64,000 nt of DNA, taken from Beaufortia kweichowensis (Eukaryota > Chordata > Actinopteri > Cypriniformes > Gastromyzontidae). The stretch's first letter is position 1. Each line of letters opens with the position of its first letter. Position numbers and translations under genes: made by a program. The notes below the pieces were generated by a model. It saw only the letters and a program-made list of their open reading frames with translations, was not told the origin of the DNA and made no database searches. Where the stretch lies: positions 11,633,988-11,697,987 of the forward strand of contig CM032794.1 of assembly GCA_019155185.1 (NCBI GenBank). The letters run 5' to 3'. This document shows positions 46,751-61,248 of the stretch, in pieces.

Positions 46751-49700
46751 AGCTTTTGTCGTGACAACTGTTGTTTTTTTATTTTTTTTTTTTTTTTTAA
46801 ATGTGTGATGATTTTTTCCCCTGATTTTATCAGTAAAGACAAATAACAGTGCAAGTTTCACAACAAGGGTGTAGGTGTGTCGAGTGAATATTTACCTTGA
46901 AATGTTGACAGATGTGTCACCAAGCTGTGAGAATCGCTGTCTTCACGTGTCACAAAGATGTCGGCGACATTTGTGCTTTGATGCCAGCAGTGTTTTCATC
47001 TGCCAAGTGTGCGGGGTCAGAGCGTGTTTGTAGACGGTCTCCAGCAGGCACATGGGGGTTGTATTTAGATGTCCATTGCCTTCAGTGTTGTCATAAGTCT
47101 GTGAGTGTTTGTGTGGGGATTTGGCTGCTGGCAGCAGTGCTGTTTTCACCTGTCACCTGTGTGGATCTCATTAACATGGTGTCACAGTCAGGCCATGATG
47201 TGGTCTCAGCCGCAAACACACCAGTGCTGGACAGATGGGGCTGATCTGTAGTGAAAGCTCAGTAGCTGGAGAGACACACACCTCCTGTCAAGTCCTGCTC
47301 TCTCAACTGCACTGATGACCTTACAGAGTTGCGAGCATTATGTTTGCAGTAGTTCTAATTGAGATAATTGATTATAGAAATTGGCCAAATCAGCTAAAGT
47401 GTATCAGTATAAAATAAGACTACCCTATTGGTCAATAGTTTAAGCTCACTCATACTCACAATTTTTAAAAATGTGGAGAAAAATATAAAATAGTAGTAAG
47501 CTCATCAAAACTATGGAATGACACAAATGTAACTGTTGATACATGATGTTATGACTTGGACATTTAAAATCGCATATATTTTAATTATCTTCACAGAAAT
47601 CACACTTTTAACTAGAATTTGCAGTAATGTTGTCTTGGGATTTTGTGGTATCACCCTGGGATGCTCCTTAAACCGCACTAGTGTTCGTAGTTCTGGGATC
47701 TTACTAGCTGCTTTCCTTCATTATTCAGTCCAAGTCGTACATTTACAAAAAAAATCATTCTTCATTCTTTAAATAAATATGTGGCACAATAATATTTTTT
47801 ATCTATGATGACGATGATTTACACATTAAAACCACACCTGTAAATAAAACAAAATTAGGATCATAAAAAACATTTTGGTGATACAAAATGATAATGTATG
47901 TATTTGGGTACTCATACCGGTCTTTTTTGATTTCTTTATAAGCATGACTTGGCCATGGCCTTGTCTCTTATCTGTCACATGAAGTTCACCCCAAATCTTA
48001 ATTGTCTAATTTAATATTTTTTCAAATGTTTATAACATTTGCCAGGGGTCACATAAGAAGAGGTTAAGCAGAAATAGCAAAGGTGACATTCTGCAAAGTA
48101 TGTCTTTTTGTGCTTTTAAGTGTACTGTCCCTTTAAATGTATTTACTCACACAGGACTACTGCCACTTAGCCTTGTCATCTCCCAGGCACTTTAAGGCTG
48201 CAAACTGCACAATTGCGATGCCAGTATTTGTCATCACAACAGCTGGCACACAATGCTCTCTTGTAGCTTTATGCTGTAACATATGTCTGCTGTGTGCTAT
48301 GTGCTAATTTAGCCAGCGTTGGTGCTACCTGACCAGATGGAAAACAGTATTGCCATTCTCACCATTAGTGTATAGCCTCAGGGGTTAGTCTCAAATAAAA
48401 TCAAAGCATATGGATTATTTCTCTGTCTGCTTTGATTCCGTTGTTGTCAGACGTTTCTTATAGAACATCTCAATGAGACTTAAGGAATGAAACGATTAGT
48501 TACTGTTGTGTGCTTTTGCAATGTGGGACAATAAATTGCCTGTGGACACTACAGCAATAGTGATTTAAAGCTTATGAGCCAATGCCCAACAATAAATAAA
48601 GAAAAAGTGAGCAAAAACTTTGAAACAGGTACAACTTTATTTCTTTCTGCATTTACTTGTGAAAAGACATATTTTCAGAGCCATGGAAATTGTATTGTTC
48701 AAAGGTCATATTCAAAGGACTTTTTAAGTTTGTTTTTTTCAAGTACAACTTTTATAAAGTTAATCTTTGTTTCAGGTATTTTACTTAAAATTGCTTAGGA
48801 GAAATACAAATAGAAACATATTGTTTTATACATTATAGGTATGTTGCAGTAAATTAATTTAAACTATAAATCTAACTGGCTTTTTTTATTTACATTTTAT
48901 ATGAAATGTTTACAATTTTTATTGAAATTTACAATAATATTGATTTTTGATTGCAAACCTGAGCTTAGTTTTTTGACGTTGTTGAGATGTCTTCTGAAAC
49001 TGGACCCATTTGTGAGAAACATCCAAGACATACACTTTAATTTGATTGATTTCTTGGAGAAATAATTCTGCGCTGTGTTTAATGTACATACATAATCTGT
49101 GTGCCCAATATGAAAACATATGTGGCTGTAAAAAGTCAATTATTTTCTGATTCGCCATGGCATGTTCTCCACCCACGCTGCTAGTTAGTTAAGATTCACT
49201 CCTCAAGCTCTTCCTTCTCATGTTCCCAAGGGAAAACATCCACACGAACCAGTGAGAGAGACAGAGAGTAAATGTTTAAACCTACTCAGACAACAGGAAA
49301 ACAGTGATTTCCAGCGGTAAAGATGAAAGGGAATCTCAAGACAGAGCAATTTAAAGCCAATCAGCGCTAACCCAATATAAACCTAGAGAATCGCTTTAAC
49401 TTCATCCTAACAGCAGCTTTTATTGGCCGTCTTCAAAGCTCAAACGCTCGAGCAGGTAATGCTGGAATGATGAATGATGATAGTATTAACTCCTCATTCA
49501 CCCCAGTCCAAATGATGCCTTTGATTAAGTCTCATCTCGAGCTCCTAATGATCGTCTCGATGTCTGTGATCAAACTCAGATCAAACTTTATCTGTTTGTC
49601 ATTTGTTTTAGTTATAAAACACAGTCTTGGCCAATCAAGGGGGAATTTATAAGCAGTTCAGTTTGTGAAGAGTGCGAGGTTTGCAAGAGATGGGAGAGAG

Positions 49701-50339
49701 ATACGCATAACGCTGTGTGCATTTTGTTTAATACATGTTAGTGTGTATCTGTGTAGTCATTAATGAGTTGTGTAGCAGCTGCTGCTGTTGGCTCTGAAGA
49801 ACAGGTGTTGCAGTACTACATATGCAGCGTGTATGTGTAAAATATTTAACCTTATAACAGGCACACAGAGATACACCTACACACACACAAACACACTGGC
49901 ATGTTTAAGGTGCCAAAAGCAGTTAGTGGTGGAGTGTGACTTGTGGCAGTACTGGTGTGTCTGGCTGCACACCTGTACATTATTCTCTTCTGTCTGTGTC
50001 ACTGCATTATTTACAGGTGATTATTAGGACACAAGGAAGTGTGCATGTGTGAGTTTGTAAATGTAACATGTTTTTGCAAACAGATTTTTCTGTGACGTAT
50101 ATGTGACTTTCTATTGACAATTGCACAAATTTGAGTAGCAAACAGAATTGAATGAATGTGATTAAATAACATGTTATGTACTCTGTAAATATAATCTTGA
50201 CAATTTTAGAAAGATTCATTTTCAATGCATACACACAAGTAATAAATCAGCATACTGTACATTATTACATTTACGTTAACAGAATAATAAAGCATATTTT
50301 ATTCTCTATGCACTAGAATCTAAAGTCGAGGACTGTACG

Positions 50340-51130
50340 AGGCCTATGGAGGAAGACAAAAAGTGAGAGTAAGAGTTGTGTGCGCTAGAGCCCTCATCGC
50401 CATGCAGATGACACGAGTCGATCCCCTCGACTCTGAGGTAAAACTCATAAAGAGTGCTTGTACACACACAATAGCATCTTCTCCCCGTGCTGGCAGCTCT
50501 ATTGTGCTATATGGCAAGAGGCCATGCGGAGTGCAATTATTCGTTTGTGATACATCCTTTTTTCCTGTCATTCCTGTTGTGGCGCGGAATGCTGGTTTTG
50601 TTCCGACACTCAACGTTCCGGCTGGCAGCTGTCAGCTCCGATACCGTCTACTGCTCTCAGTGTTCCCAGCCGCTCCGGTCGGAATTCCTAATTAGATTTG
50701 CCATTTTCACGCGGCTGATTGCCATATATAACAACACAAAGAGGCCGACGTCCCCACACACACTGCCCTAACTGTAACAATTCATAACAACGCTTATTAA
50801 CATGTACAATGTGGCAGCATTGATTATGACATTACCATCCAAATGGATGACCTGCCCCTGCAATTTCATTACCGGGTTGTAGATATGGATTATTAAACTC
50901 CTTATTCTGGTCCAGGGCCGGTTATTAATTACACAAATTAGTGTGGGCAGGGTAATCAACTTAGAGTCGCTTTGCCTTATAATAATTGATCTAATTTTTA
51001 GTGAACGTTGCTGTTGGGCAGAGCTGAGAGATCACCTTGTTAGCAAAAGTTTAATTCTGATCATAGTTCATGAGTCGGTCGCCTTAAGGTCAGATCTGAA
51101 TGTCAGAAGCGTTTGGAATTGATTAGTGTT
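50340..51130. promoter_or_regulatory. candidate conserved non-coding element
   Basis: Complex unique sequence without open frames of note. It includes GATTATTAAACTCCTTATTC, GGTTATTAATTACACAAATT and ATAATAATTGATCTAATTTT, clusters of homeodomain-like ATTA/TAAT cores, and little simple repeat. Judged only by its composition; no comparison was possible. Confidence 0.3.
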
Positions 51131-51194
51131 AAATTGAATCAATGTCATGTTCAAGAAAAACAATAACAGTTAATGGATGAGATGGAAACACAAG

Positions 51195-51275
51195 CAAGAA
51201 AGAAAGAAAGAAAGAAGGAAAAAAGAAAGAAAGAAAAAAGAAAGAAAGAAAGAAGGAAAAAAGAAAGAAAGAAAG
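51195..51275. repeat. (GAAA)n polypurine tract
   Basis: About 80 bases of GAAA with GGAA and AAAA interruptions, purine only on the + strand. Confidence 0.95.
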
Positions 51276-51839
51276 TATAGTTCTATAATATAATATTACA
51301 TATTGTTACATATTGTTATATTTGTAATGTTGTATAGAGTTATATTTGTTTTTGTTCTTAAAACAAAAAGACCCGCAGACAACAGAGCTGCCAACCGTTA
51401 ATGCAACTGAAACAAAGAACTAAATTTAGTCAACTTAACTAGTTTTGCACTTTAGCCCTAAGAGCAGCTACTATCAAAGTTTGCAGAAAACAAGCATCTG
51501 TCTTTTTCTACATCACAATTTTTCTACTCTCTCTCTCTTTGTTTCAAGTGACTGGAAGGATGCCAGCTGTTACAAATCCTCCTGATCCTCTACAAAGCTC
51601 GCACACATGGATGGAAAAAAAGAGAGAAAACGATGGAGAACGAGATTTACTGGTTCTATGAGGTCTTCGCAAACACCTGGCTTCTCTCTCTCCACCTGGA
51701 AGAACAGCAGTCTTTTTCAGAATTGTGTGAAATTTCACACTCGTTTTTCACAGCACATTTTAATATGCACTGTGCTTTTTTCCGTTCTCCTTCCATCCAT
51801 CCCACCCTCACTTTATCTCGGCTCCGCGTATGAAATCTC

Positions 51840-52720
51840 TTCATTCTCCTTTATTCGCTGTTGCCAAACTCTGCCTCCCTGCCAATCATGGCTGAGCGAC
51901 AGCACATACAATTTTCCGCCAGCAATTTGGCCCCTTAAGAGGAAAATTGCTTTGGATAGAACCTCTCCCAGCAAGACAACCACAATAAACAGCTACAACT
52001 GTAATGGCATTGGTGCTGTCAGCCGCGGGCCGGGACAGGGGCTCTCACGCTGAGGAGAGATGCTTTAACCAACTCTGCCCTGTAATATCCACACCTGCGC
52101 AGAGCCGAGCGCTCCGCCAATCCTCCTTTAAACATAACTCACTGCCATTGTGCCAGAATGACTGCTATGAAAGGCTTTTGTCAGATATGCTCCGGGATGG
52201 CGTGCGTCTGTGTGCGGATTGTCATTTATTATATGTTGTGTGGTTTTCTGTCAGTGTGTGTATTGATTCGCTCAGCGACGGAGAGGCAGAGGTCACTTTG
52301 ATCGGCGTGAGATGAGGAGAGGGAATAGCAGAGAGCTGACATTCCATTAGATGAGAAAAAAGGACTCCAAATAAAGAGGAATATGTTAAGGACAGACGGC
52401 GGCGAGGTGATATGACTGTAATTAAGAGAAGAGAGGGGCTCGGCCGCCCACGAGAAGGGAGGCTATTGTGTGATGCAGACGGCCGAGATCTTGCTCTTAT
52501 ATTACATGCTTGACCTTTTTGCAGCTGCACCCCCACCCGTCCGCTCATCTTTCCCCTCTCTGTTACTTCGCAGGTCTCGCACACAATCAAACTTTTTCCT
52601 CCCTCTTCTTCAACTTCGTCCTCGGTGTAAACGAAATCCCGAGATTAGTTGTTTGTTCGGACGGGAAGGACTGCTCATCTTGACCATGGGCTGTGCTGAA
52701 TGCTGATTTCACCAGCCCTC
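51840..52720. promoter_or_regulatory. candidate conserved non-coding element
   Basis: GC-richer than its surroundings and free of repeats. It includes GCTGTTGCCAAACTCTGCCT, CTGCCAATCATGGCTGAGCG and GGCCCCTTAAGAGGAAAATT. Open frames on both strands here are short and unrelated to known proteins. Proposed as regulatory from composition and position only. Confidence 0.3.
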
Positions 52721-53087
52721 GTCTGAAGGTTAGTACATGTGTATTAGGGTGAATTCTGGTAAATAAAGCCACTTTAGCTGTCCAACTCGAAAAAGTGGCC
52801 CTGTTTTTGCCCTTTTTCATTCCATCACCGGCAGCACTGAGGAAAATGAGCAATTCATCAATAAACAATAACCTGAGAGAAACACAGACAGACGTCTCTT
52901 ACATTACATTTGATATCTAGGTGTGCGGCGTGGGGGGCAGAGAGTCTGTGTGGCAGTCAGACGAGGTTTATTAGTTAGGCGTTTTGAGGTCTGCATCTCC
53001 TCAGAGTGTCAGAGGCATAAAAGCACTACTTTATCATTGTTTGTCAGACTGGTGATCCCACAGGGGCTGTGTGTATGTGTGTGTGTT

Positions 53088-53232
<145 letters not shown>

Positions 53233-53779
53233 CAGGCCGCATGGATGGGTTTGTATTTTTATCTCAGTCTTGTGCTTTTGATTTTGGGGTGTGCAATAAA
53301 TAACTAAAAACTTTAACACAGCAGTTAGCATATTTGTGTTATGAAAGTGTATAGTTTAATGCTGCTGTAGTCAAGTTTGAAGTTGCAATGCTCTGCCATG
53401 ACACGTGCTGATTTTACAGAGTAAGAAATATTTCTGGGTCAACAATTCTAATCAAGAAATTTTGTTTTAACCGCTTTTTCATAAGAATGGTGTACAAACC
53501 TCTGACAGAGTCTGAACTAAAATCTAACATCAGCACTAAAATGAACTAAAAAATGTGACTGGCATGATTTTTTATTCCTGGACCGACAAATTTGTTAACC
53601 CAGGGACACATAAAACTTGAAAAATCAGTCTTGCCGTCTGCGTTTCCTAAAGGTTCCTGAGCATTTTCCTAAGAATTATGTTAGTAAGTGTAAATTCAGA
53701 TAAATGGTTGTATGCACTATCCCATATGCATGCGAGATCTAGAAATATTGGTTGTCTTGTACATGTTCAAATACAGACA

Positions 53780-55010
53780 TTTCTTTCTTTGTGATGATCT
53801 GGGGCACAGCTCACCTTAATGAAATTCATAAGTAATTCACACAGATTAACCGATTTCATTATGTCACAGACATCATCGCTATTGTGCAAGGGCCAAAGAC
53901 AACAAAAGCCGGGTCACACACAAAGACCATTCTTAAATTGTAATCCAATCAAATGTTAAAAAAAGAGAAAAATCCAGTCAAACAAAGAAACAGGGATTGT
54001 TGGGGGAAGGGATACATCACGCAAAATTGATTAATATTTGCTTTCAGAATGACACTGGCATGATGCATGGGTGCTTCAGCCATGTAAATGAATATCTTAA
54101 AGAGACGAATCACAGCAGCCCCAGTAAAGTTCAACAGGCGTATTTGCATATTTATATTAGCTGTAACAGATAGTAAGTGCATCAGGGAGGACGAAATATA
54201 ATGCATTTGTCAAAGCACGCCTCTAACATGGCCAAACGCGGGGCTTATTAACTTCTAAAATTCTGATATCTTCAATTATTCACGCAAAGCATGCCTCACT
54301 AGATGTATTGCAGGACATTTTGACAAAAGGAACAGGCATTAGAGAGAACATAATGACCCAAATGGAGCCTGTACTTATTATAAAAGCACGGATATCAAAA
54401 GCAATATACCACTGATCCAAAACAATACAGCCATACCATAATTTTACCATTGTGATGTAATCATAAAACAGCCGCAGACAGTGGGCTTCTGTCAGAGTTA
54501 TGGTTAAGGCTACAATTCCTGCATTAAAAGCAACCTAAAATCATTTATTGCTTGCTCTTTTAACATATTTTCATCTGAGGAAACCATTTGAAGAAAATCT
54601 CAGAAATAAAACAACACAGATAAGGCGATTTTCACTAAGCCACTTTTGTTATTATGAAACAACAAATTACACTTTTTTTGAACGATCCACTAATAAGACA
54701 TTATGCGGCTATATATTTTTTCTATTTAAATATGGTGTGCGTTTTATAGATTCACACGCTCTCTAGCGAAATGTGAAATGCGATGAGTTAATCCACTCAT
54801 CTTTATCATGCCGCGCTAATGGCCAACTGCCTCCCTATTCACGATTACAACTGATAATATCATGTGACGCCATATGTAATTTATGGACAGAATAACATAT
54901 GCAATATGTGAGAGGTTGTATGCTGCCTTAGAGAAAGGTGATCCACAAAATGAAAGACGAAATTTTCAATTAGTAATCTGTCGAGCCATATGTTAAGCAC
55001 TCAAGCCATT
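53780..55010. promoter_or_regulatory. candidate conserved non-coding block
   Basis: Over 1.2 kb of complex AT-rich sequence with almost no simple repeat and several octamer- or homeodomain-like words (TATTTGCATATTTATATTAG, TTCAATTATTCACGCAAAGC). No coding signal. Its character resembles deeply conserved developmental enhancers, but only an alignment could show this. Confidence 0.3.
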
Positions 55011-58000
55011 CGTTATTCTAAAGAATATTTTGAAAAACAACGCCATTTTGAGCCATATCAATGAACACCATTAGTTTAATGCAGTCCAGTGGAGTGAACT
55101 GTAACTTTATATGTGTGCTATTTGAATGGTTGGGTTTACTGTTGGCAGACACTCAATCTCCTGGGTTTGCTCATTGTTTTCATCAGGTGCACTGTTCCTA
55201 TTCATAGTGTTAAACAGGCCATTATACAACGGCAATTACAACACACTTCACCGCTCTGCAGGTGCTAGGAACCCTGGCAAAAAGAGGAGTTTTAGCTTTG
55301 CTCACACTCAGCTGAATGGCAACCTAGACTTTGTGACTGCCAGTTTTGTAGTGTTGGTTCACTGAAACAGTGTTGCCAGATAGTTTTACACCACTGGTTG
55401 GCTTTACACTTTGTCATGAGGGTAATGCAACTCTGGGGAAAAGAATGTAACATTGTAAATGCCCTTGCTTGTTAGTTTGATTTCACGTTAAGGGTTTTGG
55501 CTCAGAATGTTAGTGAAATCTGGCAGCCCAACGAGTAACTCCTCATGGGTTTTTTTTTGCTTTAGTGGTTTATAAAGGTTGATGTCAGTCATACAGACAG
55601 ACAGACAGACACACAGATACTGTAGAAATAGAAAATAGATGGACAGGAGAAAAAGAGAAAACCACAACCCTATAAAGAAGTCTTAAAAGACCTGTGGTTT
55701 TTGCTGCCAATATTTCTTCATCAGCCTTAACTGGAGCAGACAGGTCCCAATTAGCTGGATTTATGCTTTTCTTCAGAAATATGAACAAGCTACAGTCATT
55801 TCAGCACTAGAGCGATGATAACACTAAATCTAATCAAAGAAAGCGAAATGGATTTTAAAAGCCTGTTGCTGTAATACTTCCACTCATAACCAACCATTTC
55901 AACCACACGCTTAACTCAATTTCCCTCAGAGAGACAGGCTGAAATATCACTGCGTCATATAAAGAGGCTCTTTCTCTGCTTTTAACAGGCAGAGGGAATC
56001 TTGAACTCTGTTGTATGATGGCATGAATTACACACTGTGAGAGAATAAACAATGCAGAAATTTCATTATGGTTTCCCACAATAACTGGATTATAGAGAAA
56101 AAAACGAATCAAATAAAAGCATGGAGAGATGGATTGATAGAGAGCGGTGTGTATGTTATTGACAAGAACAATTATGGCAGTTGTTTGACACAATGATGTT
56201 ATTTACCGAGTGCTGAACATGCAGGCGCCATTTTGGACACTAAACAGACAGCAAGAAATAAACACACTTGAGAACTATGATAAAGTTGAACACGCAGCAA
56301 AACAGCTGAGAAATCAAGTATACATGTTCCTAAAAAAGCAAAACAAAATGAACGTCTCACTCATTCACACTCTTATATACATCACGCCTTTAGCTTATAT
56401 TCTCAAATAAAAAGGTTGCCAAATTGTGGGTAATTACTGTATTGAGCTGATATGAAATATAAGATGGCTGGTTCAATAGCTCCCATGGTGGGTGGAAATT
56501 CACTGTATACTTTATGAGCTCATAAATCAATACAAGAAAAAACACAGCAGTTAAGAACCCAACAGAAGCTATTAAATCACTTAGATGGATATTAAGTCAG
56601 GCTATGTCAGCTGCCAATACTTTTTAACACCTCCTGCTAAGCAAGGGGTATAGACCAGTGCTGATTGCTTCAACTTTTACACATACTGAAATATTCACCA
56701 TAGCACAGCGTGTGCTGTCACAACTCTAGCAAAGCTAAGGTGAAATGTGCTACATCACAGGGAGTAAATGAGAAGATGGATAGAAAGGTGGGATTTATTA
56801 AGTGTGATTTTACTCTACATAAAAAATAAGACCTAACTGGTGGTATCCTTGTAAAAACTTCTTGGGAAAGATGAACTTGCAGTACTGTGTCAGTCAAATT
56901 CTAAAATGATACAAACATACCTAATGATATTTTTACCTTATAACTATTACAAATGCCAACTATTTCATTTTACTGAAATCGAAACCTAAAATGTTTTAAA
57001 AAAAATGTTACAATATATCATTTACAACAAATTTGGCTGACACAAATCCAGACACACCTGTATACACACTGCGTTTAACACATTCTGTGAACAGGAAGTG
57101 CATGATGTGTTTAGCGTTTGAATCATATCAATCATAATTGTGCTAGATGTAATCAATCTTACCCAAAGTGCACTGGGGTCAGGTAGGAAACACATTCCCA
57201 TTTACAATCAATTACACCTCATCAGAGAGAAAGAGTAGAGAAGGGAGGAAAAGAGAGAGAGGGAGATAAAGAAGGATGTTTCTCTCTCTTCTCTATAAAT
57301 ACCAGCAGGAGGGCCTTGGCCTGCAGATCAATGCAGTGCAGTTCTTCTGTCAGGCCTGTAATGGTATAATGGCAGCTAGCTCTCTCATTGCTAACAATCA
57401 ATAGCCCGTCTCCTGGCCTCAGACCGAGGGACATGGTGTATGTGTGTGAGGCAGTGGATCAGGGTTAAATGACAACCATAGGGTTCCTGACTACATTTTA
57501 GCCTTGTTTTACCAGATGAACCCTCTCTTAGGTTTACCTCACCTCCACCTGGAGACCCCAGTGCAGAGGTCAGCGGAAGACCACCGGTGTCTCCACATCC
57601 ACACAATGAATGAAGAACAAAAGCATTCTTCACTTCTATTGCCAATTAATGACAACAGCGAGTCAGTTAACTTCTCGGTCAAGAACAAATTTAAGTACCG
57701 CCTTCTGTTACCCTCACAATGGCAATCTTGTTCAGTTTCATCTTCGCCGTCTTTGCTTTCCTCTTAACTATTTGTCTATTACCACTAATACGGAGAACAT
57801 CTCTAAACTTGAGCCAGCATTTTAATGAAGGCAACCTTGGCCAAGGTAGGAAGAAAGAGAGAAAGAGAGAGCTGACAGAAGGAGACATCAGGCAAACATA
57901 GCGATGGACAGATAAACACACTCTTTGACAAGCTGATACACCAACTGACACAAGCAGTCTCTGACAGACAGAACGATACACACGCTTGTACTCACAAGCA

Positions 58001-59238
58001 CAGACACACATGACAAAAGCAAATAGCTCTGTAAGACTGAGCATATATGCAATCATACACGTAAAGCATTTATATGTAGGCTTACGAGAAGTATGAACCA
58101 CAGTAAAGTTTAGGTTTTAGATTAGCAGTGTACTTAAACATTCATCATATGCAAACATGGACAGTGAGCAACTCTTTCCATTTAACCAAATGTTTTTGGT
58201 CTCTTAGTCACACCCACCAGATCAAAGTCGTACATTTCCACAGCCAACAATGACTTTCCAGAAGGAATAACTGAGACTAAATGTGCTTAAAACACGGACC
58301 ACGAACCACAATCTCTAATGTCTCCCTTTACAGAAGTGTCTGGCTATTTATACATCAGCTCTGATAGCCTGAGGTCTGAGAGTGAGAATGAGATGCACAG
58401 AGAGGGAAACATGCAGATAACATCAAACAAACAACATGAAAGGTCATTTCTTTCTGATCGCATTGTGTGTACCCGACAAAGGGAAACATTTAGCATGTTT
58501 CAGTGGATTGCATTTAAAAATAACAGGCAAATTCTTGAGGATAAAATGTGTTATTTACAGATGTGTATGTGCATGTCCAGCATCTTACACTGGCCCTGAT
58601 TTTTTAAGTATTTTATTGCTTTTGAAACATAATCAAATTTATTCTTCACTACTGTCACCCTTTCAAAATAACACACTCAAAAACGTTTTTTCTCACCCTT
58701 CCTCTATACACAAATTTACAACTCACTGAGATTCTTGTCATATCCTTGTAATCCACACACATGGATAAATATAATCTCTGCCGCCACTACCACTCTCATG
58801 TTCTTACAACTCCACTAACACCCCCATGCCAGGAGAGAGAGATTGTGTGTGTGCGCTCTCCTCCACAGCATGTGGACCACCGTAGTGAGTGGGATGACAC
58901 TTTAGTCTGTGTGTGTCTGTTTTAAGTGGGTAAGGGTTAAAGAGACACACACTTTCAGTCAACAGGTCCTTGTACAGTGTTCAAATAATTTATCCACCTA
59001 ACAGTGTGTGTGTGTGTGTGAAACAGACAGTGTGAATGTATGTGTGTGTGAAAGACTTAAATGTGTGAGTGTGTTTAAAAAAGATGGAAAGGTGGATTAA
59101 AAAAAGTAATGGTAACAGCCAGTATGGGTGTCCATGGGAAACCATCCATCTTTATGAATGTCACAAGAATGGAACAAATACAGATTTTTATGTTTTACTC
59201 TGTCTTGATGCAAAAGACTTAGAAGGTGTATTATTATT

Positions 59239-59283
59239 TGTATTAATAATTATATTAATAATATAATTATTATTAATACAATT
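59239..59283. repeat. AT-rich inverted repeat (hairpin)
   Basis: TTGTATTAATAATTATATTA is followed directly by its near-perfect complement (TAATATAATTATTATTAATA then CAA; one extra TTA). It could extrude as a cruciform, or be a remnant of a TA-rich repeat. Confidence 0.7.
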
Positions 59284-59559
59284 TTATTATAACACTACAC
59301 AGGAAACGAGAAGAACACTTTATTTAAGTAAGTTAAACAAAAAGAAAAATAAATTGCATCACATACCTGCAACATGCTTGCTGATGATTCACCTGTCATG
59401 TATAGGTGTACCTATGAGGAATACAATAACATTACATTAAAAATATTTTTGGAATGCACACATTATAATTAGTATAATGTCACAAATTGTACAGTTTCTA
59501 ACAAAATGTGTCGTGCAGAAGCAGAACTGCTCCTCTGGCAATTACCAGGTCTATCTGGT

Positions 59560-61216
59560 AATCTACCAGGTCCTGTATAATAGATCCCATCCCAACAAAA
59601 CTACTAAAAGAAGTTTTTTCTGCAGTCTCGGAACCTGTACTCAACATTATTAACTCATCCTTAGAACTAGGCTACGTCCCAGCGGCCTTCAAAATGGCAG
59701 TTATTAAGCCTCTCATTAAAAAACCTAATCTCGACCAAGGAGACCTAACCAACTATAGACCAATCTCGAATCTCCCTTTCTTATCAAAAATACTAGAAAA
59801 GGTTGTGTCCAAACAACTACAGACATTCCTAGCCGAAAATAGCATTTATGAAAAATTTCAATGATTCAGGCCTCATCACAGTACAGAAACAGCTATGCTC
59901 CGAAAGTGACAAATGACCTCCTTTTAGCATCAGATCATAATGAGACATCTATTCTTATATTACAGAACCTCAGTGCAGCTTTTGATACAATAGATCATAC
60001 AATCCTACTCGATAGACTGAAAACCATGTTGGCATTAATGGTCAAGCCTTAGCCTGGTTTAAATCTTATTTAACTGATCGTTACCAATTTGTGTATGCCA
60101 ACGATAAAAATCTTACTACTCTCAGGCACGGTACCACAGGGATCAGTTCTTGGCCCAATTGTCTTCGCACTATATATGCTACCCTCGGAGATATTATTAA
60201 GAAACATGACATCAACTTCCACTGCTACGCTGACGATACCCAGCTCTATATTTCCTCAGAACCTAACAAACCCCACCATTTTACTAAGCTAATAGACTGT
60301 ATTAACGATATTAGAAAATGGATGGCAAACAACTTCCTTCTACTTAACTCCAACAAGACAGAGATTTTGATTATTGAACCTAATAGACACATATAGCCCA
60401 CAACTTCTATAGAAGGTTGCACCATTGTCCCTTCCTCCGCAGTCAAGAACCTAGGTGTGATTCTAGATAAGAACCTGTCTTTCGATGGTCACATTTCTAA
60501 TACATGCCGAACTGCATTTTTTTCACCTTAGAAATATTTCAAAGATGCCTATATGCTGTCTTTTCGGATATAGAGAAACTAATCCACGCCTTTATGACCT
60601 CCAGAATCGACTACTGTAATTCATTACTGGGGGGATGTCATGCAAAGCAAATAAATAAGCTTCAGCTGGTTCAAAATGCAGCTGCTAGAGTTCTCACTAG
60701 ATCAAAAAAGTATGACCACATTAGTCCACTCCTAGCAACACTGCACTGGCTACCTGTAAAATACACCGCATCGATTTTAAAATTCTGTTAATGACATACA
60801 AAGCACTAAATGGCTTAGCACCTCTATACCTCCGTGAACTATTATCAGCATACAACCCATCACGGACATTACGTTCACAAAACAACTCGGGCTCTTAATA
60901 GTTCCAAGAGTATCAAAGAAATCTAAAGGTGGCAGATCTTTCTCCTACTTAGCTCTAAACTATGGAATAACCTTCCCAGTAAAGTCCGACTCAGACACAG
61001 TCGAACAGTTTAAAACTACATTAAAGACTTATCTGTTTACACTTGCATTCACATAATCTTTGACCAAACTCTCTAAGGCCGCAATAGTTAACCTCAACTG
61101 GAACCGGGCACACACACATAATTCATACTGCATGTGATATCACATAAAACTGCTTACAATCAACATAGGAATGGCTGCCACGCTAATTCTGTTTTGTCCT
61201 TCTCTCCCTCCTCCCT

Positions 61217-61248
<32 letters not shown>

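Noticed and set aside
55126..55365. 79-codon open frame starting MVGFTVGRHS
   Set aside because: No homology recognised, no splice or polyA context, within the gene desert; likely chance.
59861..60791. Several separate ORFs as independent genes
   Set aside because: All are pieces of one frameshifted L2 reverse transcriptase.
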